5,209 nt of DNA from Acidobacteriaceae bacterium (GCA_003156235.1 PMGP01000368.1:1-5209), one strand, 5' to 3'. Positions 1 to 4,786 are shown, numbered from the stretch's first letter. Made by a program: numbers and translations. The notes: a model not told the origin generated them from the sequence alone.

Positions 1-58
1 GCGAAATGAAGCCGAAACCCTTCGCGTCATTGAACCACTTCACTGTACCTTGTTCCAT
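1..58 (-). CDS. Cold-shock protein, CspA family (N-terminal 19 residues; runs off the left edge)
   Basis: Reading the minus strand from the ATG at 58-56 gives M-E-Q-G-T-V-K-W-F-N-D-A-K-G-F-G-F-I-S before the window ends. This is the hallmark start of CspA-type cold-shock proteins: the first beta strand with KWFN, then the RNP1 nucleic-acid-binding motif (K-G-F-G-F-I, residues 13-18). Family members are about 65-70 residues long, form a five-stranded OB-fold barrel, and act as cytoplasmic RNA/ssDNA chaperones that melt mRNA structure; some are cold-induced and some constitutive. An AGGA lies 12 nt upstream of the ATG, which is rather far. A 62-codon reading frame on the same strand (27-215) overlaps in another frame and is a shadow. 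The gene is divergent from the decarboxylase. The product class is near certain; which paralogue it is cannot be told from 19 residues. Confidence 0.9.
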   Translation of the reverse strand, partial: MEQGTVKWFNDAKGFGFIS

Positions 59-201
59 TTTGATCGTATTTCCTGATTTGAATTGCGCTGGATGAATCGG
101 AGCGACCACTGGCAGAATCTTGCTGGTAGGGCGAGTGCTGCTCACGCCCGCTTCGGTCTAACGCTGAAAGCAGTGTAGCATCCCTTTCCACAAAGAAGTG
201 C

Positions 202-230
202 GAAAAGTGTATCATTTAGCTACACTTTTC
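202..230. repeat. Perfect 10-bp inverted repeat with a 9-bp spacer; possible operator or leader hairpin
   Basis: GAAAAGTGTA at 202-211 is the exact reverse complement of TACACTTTTC at 221-230, with nine bases (TCATTTAGC) between. It is the strongest dyad in the spacer and lies 78 bp upstream of the decarboxylase start and 144 bp upstream of the csp start. The two arms are centred 19 bp apart, roughly two helical turns, as expected for a dimeric regulator. As RNA it would form a 10-bp AU-rich stem with a 9-nt loop. Neither strand has a T-tract after it, so an intrinsic terminator is unlikely. No regulator family is assigned. Confidence 0.65.
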
Positions 231-297
231 CTGATCTTAATTTTGGAACTTATTGAATCAGAACGCCTTAACGTCGTACTCTTGTTGTGTTACCGAG

Positions 298-302
298 AAA
301 GG
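298..302 (+). promoter_or_regulatory. Shine-Dalgarno (AAAGG) that fixes the decarboxylase start
   Basis: AAAGG, within GAGAAAGG, ends 5 nt before the ATG at 308. The alternative in-frame GTG at 287 has no purine-rich stretch at a useful distance and would put the SD inside the coding region, so the ATG is preferred. Confidence 0.65.
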
Positions 303-307
303 TTACC

Positions 308-1699
308 ATGACCCTCGATCCCTTTCCCAACCTGTTGTCCCGCGCTGCTGGAGAGCTGGAAAAGCAGTTCTCAGATTTGCCCGCCTTCGAGTCCAAGGCA
401 GACCCGGCGGCAATGGAACGAGTTCTGGAGGATGTGGCGCGCCGGATGGGCGATAACTTCCCCTTTTTTCATCCGCTTTATGCCGGGCAGATGCTCAAGC
501 CGCCGCACCCTGTGGCGAGGGCCGCCTATGCTCTGGCCATGACGATCAATCCCAACAACCATGCGCGCGACGGTGGCCGGGCCAGCTCGGAGTTGGAGAT
601 TGAGGCCGTCCAGGGAATTGCCGGAATCTTCGGCTGGACGGAATTTCTGGGCCATTTGACCTCCAGCGGAACAATGGCCAACCTGGAGTCGTTGTGGGTA
701 GCCGGACAATTAGCGCCGGGCAAACGGATTGTGGGCTCCGAGCAGGCGCACTATACGCACCAGCGCATCTCCGCCGTGCTGAAGCTGGAGTATGCGTCGA
801 TTGCCGCCGACCACCGTGGACGGATGAGCCTGGATGCCTTGGAAGTCGAACTGCGCAAAGGCGATGTGGGCACGGTGGTAGTGACGCTGGGCTCGACGGC
901 GCTGGGCGCGGTGGACCCGCTGGACGGGATTCTGGCGCTGCGCAAGCGATACGGCTTTCGCGTTCATGTGGACGCTGCCTATGGCGGCTACTTCCGACTG
1001 ATTCCCGAGAATTTAGATAAGCCGGCCCAGCGGGCCTTCGAGGCCATCAGCCAGGCCGACTCCATCGTGATTGACCCGCACAAGCACGGCCTGCAGCCCT
1101 ACGGATGCGGTTGCGTACTCTTCCACGACCCATCGGTGGGGCGTTTCTACAAGCACGATTCTCCCTACACCTACTTCACCTCTAAACAATTGCACCTGGG
1201 CGAGATCAGCCTGGAGTGTTCGCGGGCCGGAGCCTCGGCAGTGGCTTTGTGGGCCACGCAGCAGCTTTTGCCGCTTGTGCCGGGGGGCGAGTTTGCCCGA
1301 GGGCTGGCCAGAAGCAGGGCGGCGGCCCTCGAACTGGACCGGCGGCTGCGTCAGGATAAGGCTGGACGCTTCCAGCCGCTTCCAGCCGGAGCGCCGGAAC
1401 TCGATATTGTGGTGTGGAAGGTGAACGCCGAGACGACAGAACGGGCTTCCGATCTGGCGCAACAGATTTTCTCCGCCTGCGCCGCGCGGGATTTGCATCT
1501 GGCGCTGGTGCAATTGCCGTCCGCATGGTTTGAGCCCGCGATCAAGTTTGAACCGCAAGGTAGCGCGGCAAATGGCGCCAGGCTGGTGACTTGCTTGCGC
1601 TCGGTGTTGATGAAGCCCGAACATGAAGCGTGGCTAGACCGCATCTGGGAGCGGCTGGCCGAGGGCTGCGCGGAGGTGATGGGAGGTAATCGCAGTTGA
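308..1699 (+). CDS. PLP-dependent group II amino-acid decarboxylase (substrate unknown)
   Basis: This complete protein of 463 residues is close to the usual length of the group II decarboxylases (glutamate, tyrosine, aromatic-amino-acid and MfnA-type aspartate/tyrosine decarboxylases; fold-type I PLP enzymes), which act in the cytoplasm. Visible cofactor features are S-S-G-T (residues 119-122, phosphate-binding turn after the LT strand), H148 in E-Q-A-H-Y-T-H (expected to stack on the PLP ring), D222 in H-V-D-A-A-Y-G-G (salt bridge to the pyridine nitrogen) and K259 in D-P-H-K-H-G (Schiff-base lysine). The DPHKxG form resembles MfnA/tyrosine decarboxylases more than the NPHKW form of animal DDC. 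A later HDSPYTYF stretch may carry the catalytic-loop tyrosine. Relatives are often named 'aspartate aminotransferase family protein', a misleading label. The start is ATG 308, chosen by its SD; GTG 287 is the alternative. The stop overlaps a possible micro-ORF. The substrate cannot be inferred from sequence or neighbours. Confidence 0.93.
   Translation: MTLDPFPNLLSRAAGELEKQFSDLPAFESKADPAAMERVLEDVARRMGDNFPFFHPLYAGQMLKPPHPVARAAYALAMTINPNNHARDGGRASSELEIEAVQGIAGIFGWTEFLGHLTSSGTMANLESLWVAGQLAPGKRIVGSEQAHYTHQRISAVLKLEYASIAADHRGRMSLDALEVELRKGDVGTVVVTLGSTALGAVDPLDGILALRKRYGFRVHVDAAYGGYFRLIPENLDKPAQRAFEAISQADSIVIDPHKHGLQPYGCGCVLFHDPSVGRFYKHDSPYTYFTSKQLHLGEISLECSRAGASAVALWATQQLLPLVPGGEFARGLARSRAAALELDRRLRQDKAGRFQPLPAGAPELDIVVWKVNAETTERASDLAQQIFSACAARDLHLALVQLPSAWFEPAIKFEPQGSAANGARLVTCLRSVLMKPEHEAWLDRIWERLAEGCAEVMGGNRS
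1681..1687 (+). promoter_or_regulatory. Strong Shine-Dalgarno (GGGAGGT) at the end of the decarboxylase gene
   Basis: GGGAGGT is a near-perfect anti-16S match inside the last codons of the decarboxylase, 8 nt before the TTG at 1696. It is stronger than the SDs of the larger genes in this window, and it is the main reason to take the micro-ORF at 1696-1773 seriously. It could also be a chance result of Gly-Gly codon choice (the protein ends M-G-G-N-R-S). Confidence 0.45.
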
Positions 1700-1773
1700 C
1701 GGATGATCGCCTGGAGCCGCCGGAAATGTCAGAGGCCAACTTGAGTTGTGCCAAATGCGGCCAAAATTCGTAG
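1696..1773 (+). CDS. Possible 25-residue CxxC micro-protein, translationally coupled to the decarboxylase
   Basis: Starting at the TTG whose last two bases begin the decarboxylase stop codon (TTGA overlap), the frame encodes M-T-D-D-R-L-E-P-P-E-M-S-E-A-N-L-S-C-A-K-C-G-Q-N-S and then TAG. It has an acidic, proline-containing N-terminal half and a single C-x-x-C-G knuckle (C18, C21) of the kind found in zinc ribbons. GGGAGGT lies 8 nt upstream. The overlap-plus-SD arrangement is typical of coupled downstream genes. One CxxC gives only half a zinc site, so the product might dimerise, bind metal weakly, or be the 5' remnant of a longer zinc-ribbon gene; I saw no continuation of the ribbon in the bases that follow. 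ATG 1726 is an alternative start (15 residues). I do not recognise the product, and chance cannot be excluded. Confidence 0.35.
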   Translation: MTDDRLEPPEMSEANLSCAKCGQNS

Positions 1774-1980
1774 CTTTATCCCCCGATGGTCAACTCGTTC
1801 AATAGGACACTGCCGAATTCAGTAATTCAGCGATTCTCACAAGCCTTCCTTGTTAGAATCAATAGGAGTTTGCCTCGATAACGGCCGGGTGAGGTTTTTC
1901 GTCTCCGGTCCGTGGCGCAGTATTCTCTATAGCTAATGCGTCGCTTCTCCTGTTTGGAGCGCCGTGGAGAAACGAAAACC
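1774..1980. other. Intergenic region upstream of the phosphorylase
   Basis: This stretch of about 200 bp contains no convincing gene and no clear intrinsic terminator. It must carry the phosphorylase promoter unless transcription reads through from the decarboxylase. Short hexamers such as TAGAAT (1854-1859) and TATTCT (1921-1926) look like -10 boxes but lack good -35 partners. It also holds two small direct repeats: TCAATAGGA at 1799-1807 and 1859-1867 (exactly 60 bp apart) and AATTCAG at 1816-1822 and 1824-1830. If the ATG at 1936 were used, the last 45 bases would be coding. Confidence 0.5.
1966..1970 (+). promoter_or_regulatory. Shine-Dalgarno (GGAGA) favouring the GTG start of the phosphorylase
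   Basis: GGAGA ends 10 nt before GTG 1981, a slightly long but workable spacing. The alternative ATG at 1936 is preceded by TATTCTCTATAGCTA, with no SD-like stretch, and would add 15 residues before the part of the protein that looks like the family. Confidence 0.5.
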
Positions 1981-3717
1981 GTGCAACCGATTTTATCCGA
2001 ACCGTTTTCATACGAAACCTTCCCCAACTCCGGCCTGGTAGCGTACTTCTCGATGGAAATCGCGATCAACCCCGCCATGCCCACCTACTCCGGCGGCCTG
2101 GGCGTTCTTGCCGGGGATACGCTGCGCTCCATGGCCGACCTGGGCGTTCCCCTGGTGGCCTTCTCACTGGTGCATCGCAAGGGCTACTTCAAGCAGTTTC
2201 TGGACAAAAACGGCAAGCAGAGCGAGGACGTTCAACCGTGGAATCCAGCCGATTTCTGCGCTGAGGAGAAGGCGCGGGTCACAGTTTCCATCGAAGACCG
2301 CATAGTGACGGTGCGCTGCTGGCGCTATGACATGACGGGCCGCTATGGGCATGTGGTGCCCATCTACCTGCTGGATACAGACCTGGACGGAAACACGGGC
2401 TGGGATCGCGGCCTCACCGATCACCTCTATGGCGGCGACACCAACTACCGATTGCAGCAGGAGATAGTGCTGGGCATGGGCGGAGTGCGCATGGCGCACG
2501 CGCTGGGCTATCAGGTAAACGTCTACCACATGAACGAGGGCCACGCGGCACTGCTGACGCTGGCGCTGCTGGAGCGCCAGTTGGGCGGAGGACCGCTGGG
2601 CGCGGCCACCGAAGCCGACATCGAGCAGGTGCGGAAGAGGTGTGTCTTCACCACGCACACCCCGGTTCCGGCCGGGCACGACCGCTTCAGCGCCGAGCAG
2701 TCTATTCGCATTCTGGGTGGCGACCGCTCGGCGCGCCTGGAAATGATGGGCTGTTTTCGCGACGAAATGTTGAACATGACGCTGCTGGCGTTGCGCTTCT
2801 CGCGCTATGCCAACGGCGTGGCCATGCAACACGCAAGTGTCTCCCGCGCGATGTTCCCGGAGTTTGCGCTCGACTCGATCACCAACGGCGTTCACGCGCC
2901 CACATGGGTCTCCGAGTCCTTCCAGAATCTGATGGACGCGCACTTCTCCTCTTGGCGGCGCGACAATCTTTATCTGCGCAATGCCATCGACGTGCCGGAA
3001 CAGGAGATTCTCTCGGCACATGCCAGCAACAAGGAAGCGCTGCTGGCCGAGGTGGCCAGGCGCACCACTCTGGTCTTCAATCCCAAGGTGCTCACCCTCG
3101 GCTTTGCCCGGCGCGCCGCCACCTACAAGCGGGCTACTCTTATGTTTACCGATCCCGGACGCCTGCTGGAGATTGCTACCAGGGCCGGCGGCTTGCAGAT
3201 TATTTTTGCCGGCAAGGCGCATCCCCAGGATGATCCCGGCAAGTCTCTTATTCAGCAGGTTGTGGCGGATGCCGCCCGGCTCTCCAACGACGTGCTGCAT
3301 GTTGCTTACCTGGAAAACTACGACTGGAAGCTGGGCGAATTGCTCACGGCGGGCGTGGATGTGTGGGTGAATACGCCGCGCCGTCCCTACGAAGCTTCGG
3401 GCACCAGCGGCATGAAGGCCGCGATGAATGGCGTGCCCAGCCTGTCCATTTTAGACGGCTGGTGGATCGAGGGCTGCATCGAGGGATTCACCGGCTGGGC
3501 CATCGAAGACGGCGCCGATGACGCCGCCGAGGCCGACTCGCTCTACCATAAACTCGAAACAGCGATTGTGCCGCTCTTTCTGGAGGCGCCGGAGAAGTGG
3601 GCCCGTCTGATGCGCAACACACTGGCCTTCAACGGCTCCTTCTTCAACACCAACCGCATGGTGAAGCAGTACGTCCGCAACGCCTACTACCCGGTGAAGC
3701 TGATCGAGCCGGCCTAA
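1981..3717 (+). CDS. glgP: Alpha-glucan (glycogen/maltodextrin) phosphorylase, GT35, short form
   Basis: This protein of 578 residues (593 if ATG 1936 is used) belongs to the 'alpha-glucan family phosphorylase' branch of GT35. It cleaves alpha-1,4 glucan ends with phosphate to release glucose-1-phosphate, in cytoplasmic glycogen or maltodextrin breakdown. Visible signatures are Y-S-G-G-L-G-V-L-A-G-D (residues 36-46), H-M-N-E-G-H (183-188), F-T-T-H-T-P-V-P-A-G-H-D around H226, Y-K-R-A-T (382-386), G-K-A-H-P-Q-D-D-P-G-K (411-421), and E-A-S-G-T-S-G-M-K, whose K479 should hold the PLP cofactor, followed by D-G-W-W. The ~600-residue size matches members without the N-terminal DUF3417 region found in ~800-residue Thermotoga/Thermus-type enzymes, so it does not look truncated. 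GTG 1981 is preferred because of its SD. No other glycogen gene lies next to it; the downstream neighbour is convergent, 44 bp away. Substrate chain length cannot be told. Confidence 0.95.
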   Translation: MQPILSEPFSYETFPNSGLVAYFSMEIAINPAMPTYSGGLGVLAGDTLRSMADLGVPLVAFSLVHRKGYFKQFLDKNGKQSEDVQPWNPADFCAEEKARVTVSIEDRIVTVRCWRYDMTGRYGHVVPIYLLDTDLDGNTGWDRGLTDHLYGGDTNYRLQQEIVLGMGGVRMAHALGYQVNVYHMNEGHAALLTLALLERQLGGGPLGAATEADIEQVRKRCVFTTHTPVPAGHDRFSAEQSIRILGGDRSARLEMMGCFRDEMLNMTLLALRFSRYANGVAMQHASVSRAMFPEFALDSITNGVHAPTWVSESFQNLMDAHFSSWRRDNLYLRNAIDVPEQEILSAHASNKEALLAEVARRTTLVFNPKVLTLGFARRAATYKRATLMFTDPGRLLEIATRAGGLQIIFAGKAHPQDDPGKSLIQQVVADAARLSNDVLHVAYLENYDWKLGELLTAGVDVWVNTPRRPYEASGTSGMKAAMNGVPSLSILDGWWIEGCIEGFTGWAIEDGADDAAEADSLYHKLETAIVPLFLEAPEKWARLMRNTLAFNGSFFNTNRMVKQYVRNAYYPVKLIEPA

Positions 3718-3761
3718 GCGCGGGAGTAAGCGTTCGCGGACTGAGGCCGGGGAAGCTCTCC

Positions 3762-4373
3762 CTATCCCATCGGCTGGCGCAGGATCGTTTTCAGCTTTTC
3801 CGGCGCGGTGCGACGCGGATCGCTCAAATAAATCTCGTGATGCTTGCCACGGAGTTCTTTTCCGGCCGCGTGGATAAAATCGTGCATTCGCTGGATGGTT
3901 GGCCCCTCGGCTGAGAACGGACCCACGTACAGAATCTGCGCGGCAGCGCCTTCGGTGAGCGTCTCGAAGCGCGCCCGGTCCAGCGCCGCCGGGTTTTTCT
4001 TCTTCCGCACTTCTGCAATTGCCGCGTTCACCTCCGCCCGCGTGATGAACTCCGGTTGCGCGATCATCGCCGTCCACTTCCACGCGGACTTGTCGGCTGC
4101 GTGAAAAACCCTCGGGTCATCGGCCCACCACAGGCCCTCCAGCGGCATCACGCCATAGTCGATGGCCCGCGGACCCTTTTTGACTGCGAACTTGAGCGTG
4201 TAAGAGAGCGCATAGAGAGCTTCGACGGCCTCTTGAAATGCCTGCGAGGTGTTGGGGTCGCCCTGACCATCCACCATGAGATAGGCGAGCGGAGGAACGT
4301 CCACGGCAACAATAGCGTCCGCCTTAGCTCCGTAGAGTTGCTTCCATTGTTTTTTCAGATCGAGCTTTTTCAT
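3762..4373 (-). CDS. GyrI-like small-molecule-binding protein (COG4832 type)
   Basis: A complete protein of 203 residues. It starts at an ATG with GGGAG (4385-4381) 7 nt upstream. The pattern matches the stand-alone GyrI-like/COG4832 family: P-L-E-G-L-W-W at 77-83, a Q-P-E-F-I-T segment at 106-111, Y-V-G-P-F-S-A-E-G-P-T-I with M-H-D-F-I at 149-167, and the C-terminal G-K-H-H-E-I-Y-L-S-D-P-R-R-T-A-P-E-K-L-K (176-195). GyrI-like (SHS2-repeat) domains bind diverse hydrophobic or cationic small molecules. Some stand-alone members have been reported to hydrolyse cyclopropanoid genotoxins, with conserved acidic and aromatic residues in the pocket; E79, W82 and W83 here could line such a pocket, which is inference. 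There is no DNA-binding domain, so it is not a MerR/AraC-type regulator itself, and no signal peptide or membrane segment, so it is cytoplasmic. The ligand is unknown. Confidence 0.9.
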   Translation of the reverse strand: MKKLDLKKQWKQLYGAKADAIVAVDVPPLAYLMVDGQGDPNTSQAFQEAVEALYALSYTLKFAVKKGPRAIDYGVMPLEGLWWADDPRVFHAADKSAWKWTAMIAQPEFITRAEVNAAIAEVRKKKNPAALDRARFETLTEGAAAQILYVGPFSAEGPTIQRMHDFIHAAGKELRGKHHEIYLSDPRRTAPEKLKTILRQPMG

Positions 4374-4406
4374 GCGCGCGCTCCCGACAGGAGTAATTCA
4401 ACGGAG

Positions 4407-4436
4407 AGTATAGTTCTGAGCTTGAAGACAGCGCAA
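4407..4436 (-). promoter_or_regulatory. Candidate sigma-70 promoter of the GyrI-like gene
   Basis: On the minus strand TTGCGC (4436-4431) is followed after 18 bp by TATACT (4412-4407). The -10 matches consensus at five of six positions, the -35 at three. It would start transcription near 4400, giving a leader of roughly 27 nt that includes the SD. The position fits well but the -35 is weak. Confidence 0.4.
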
Positions 4437-4478
4437 CCGCACGAACGAAGGACCGTCCGCAGGAACCCCTATCAGGAA

Positions 4479-4503
4479 AAAGTCGCTCATCAGTTGCGGC
4501 TTT
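4479..4503. repeat. 8-bp imperfect stem with a 9-nt loop
   Basis: AAAGTCGC (4479-4486) and GCGGCTTT (4496-4503) pair over eight positions with one G-T wobble on the plus strand. Read on the minus strand the wobble becomes an A-C mismatch, but the second arm runs into a T-tract (CTTTTTCC), so it could be a weak terminator for leftward transcription arriving from the RND side, ahead of the GyrI-like promoter. Confidence 0.35.
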
Positions 4504-4533
4504 GGGGTAGAGCGCCCTGAAAATCCAGTGTAA

Positions 4534-4559
4534 TTCCGGCTTTTTCCGGCGTTTTCCGG
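4534..4559. repeat. Three TTCCGG boxes at exact 10-bp spacing
   Basis: TTCCGG occurs at 4534-4539, 4544-4549 and 4554-4559. The 10-bp step puts all three on the same face of the helix. The bases between the boxes are mostly T, C and G and are similar but not identical, so this is either a diverged 10-bp tandem repeat or a cluster of binding half-sites. It lies about 160 bp upstream of the GyrI-like start. Confidence 0.6.
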
Positions 4560-4566
4560 AGGTGGT

Positions 4567-4589
4567 TTCTTACCATGTGGTATGAAGAA
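4567..4589. repeat. Dyad TACCA-TG-TGGTA with flanking TTCT/AGAA
   Basis: TACCATGTGGTA (4571-4582) has perfect 5-bp arms around a central TG. The dyad extends outward as TTCT (4567-4570) and AGAA (4586-4589) if three bases (TGA) are skipped on the right. It is a possible regulator site; no family is assigned. Confidence 0.45.
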
Positions 4590-4654
4590 GCGGTATTCCT
4601 GTGGAAAAGGACGATCTGTATACCCTGCCTATTTTTGCGACCAGATCTTTTGTT

Positions 4655-4683
4655 TTGAAATGGATGCAGATTTTCACTATACC
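4655..4683 (+). promoter_or_regulatory. Plus-strand sigma-70 promoter candidate TTGAAA-N17-TATACC
   Basis: TTGAAA (4655-4660, five of six consensus positions) and TATACC (4678-4683, four of six) are separated by the ideal 17 bp. Transcription would begin near 4690 and head toward the C/G-tract block. No plus-strand gene follows before the convergent RND gene, so if it is active the product would be a short or antisense RNA. Confidence 0.4.
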
Positions 4684-4705
4684 GAGCAGATGAATTAATC
4701 TGCAT
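4664..4705. repeat. Perfect 9-bp inverted repeat, 24-bp spacer
   Basis: ATGCAGATT (4664-4672) is the exact reverse complement of AATCTGCAT (4697-4705). A second GCAGAT at 4686-4691 also pairs with ATCTGC at 4698-4703 across six bases, so two alternative dyads share the right arm. The repeat overlaps the -10 box of the plus-strand promoter candidate. Confidence 0.5.
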
Positions 4706-4722
4706 GGTTTTTAGGGAAATTG

Positions 4723-4755
4723 TACCCCCTGGGGGTATAGGGGGGGAGGGGGTAT
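4723..4755. promoter_or_regulatory. C-tract/G-tract palindrome with extra G-runs: operator, G-quadruplex or terminator stem
   Basis: TACCCCC (4723-4729), one T, then GGGGGTA (4731-4737) form a perfect 7-bp dyad. After TA come seven Gs (4740-4746), an A, and a second GGGGGTAT (4748-4755). AT-flanked C-tract/G-tract dyads are characteristic of CsoR/RcnR/FrmR (DUF156) metal and formaldehyde repressor sites. The four available runs of at least three Gs could also fold as a G-quadruplex. As plus-strand RNA, the C-run pairing with the last G-run and then T5 at 4759-4763 would resemble an intrinsic terminator. The sequence alone does not separate these readings. Confidence 0.4.
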
Positions 4756-4763
4756 CCGTTTTT

Positions 4764-4786
4764 CAGTTGTCAGAGAGCAGTTGTCA
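4764..4786. repeat. Direct repeat CAGTTGTCA, two copies 14 bp apart
   Basis: CAGTTGTCA occurs at 4764-4772 and 4778-4786, followed at once by the palindrome CTGATCAG (4787-4794). It may be a remnant of a short intergenic repeat family; that would need a genome-wide search. Confidence 0.5.

Larger units (their letters stand above)
59..307. other. Divergent intergenic region between csp and the decarboxylase
   Basis: This 249-bp spacer must hold the promoters of both flanking genes. It is more AT-rich than the coding DNA around it, especially at 180-260. The clearest structure is the perfect inverted repeat at 202-230. I looked for -35/-10 pairs on both strands and found only weak ones (for example TACACT hexamers with no convincing -35), so no promoter is called. 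Csp genes often have long 5' leaders; if that holds here, much of 59-230 would be csp leader RNA, but this is inference. Confidence 0.6.

Noticed and set aside
27..215. 62-codon minus-strand open frame at the left end
   Set aside because: It overlaps the clear cold-shock gene start in another frame and has low-complexity Ser/Gln-rich content and no recognisable motif.
371..709. Minus-strand open frame opposite the decarboxylase (and similar ones at 526-967 and 1013-1754)
   Set aside because: They are antisense shadows of a well-supported, motif-complete gene in GC-rich DNA.
1883..1912. Leader stem-loop or riboswitch upstream of the phosphorylase (GGCCGG...CCGGTCC)
   Set aside because: Only a 6-bp bulged stem is seen, with a large loop, and no riboswitch class is recognised.
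2164..3300. 378-codon minus-strand open frame opposite the phosphorylase
   Set aside because: Although long, it lies wholly antisense to a gene with all GT35 signatures. Its His/Gln/Arg-rich composition is typical of a mirror frame, and no domain is visible.
3718..3761. Bidirectional terminator between the convergent phosphorylase and GyrI-like genes
   Set aside because: The 44 bp contain only short, mismatched dyads (such as GGGGAAGCTCTCCC) and no T-tract on either strand.
3451..4083. 210-codon minus-strand open frame spanning the phosphorylase end and the GyrI-like gene
   Set aside because: It overlaps two supported genes, lacks any motif and has Arg-rich shadow composition.
4056..4520. 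154-codon plus-strand open frame opposite the GyrI-like gene
   Set aside because: It is antisense to a clearly recognised protein and runs into the spacer without an SD or domain.
4490..4705. 71-codon minus-strand open frame in the spacer
   Set aside because: There is no SD before its ATG, no recognisable motif, and the composition is that of translated intergenic DNA full of repeats.
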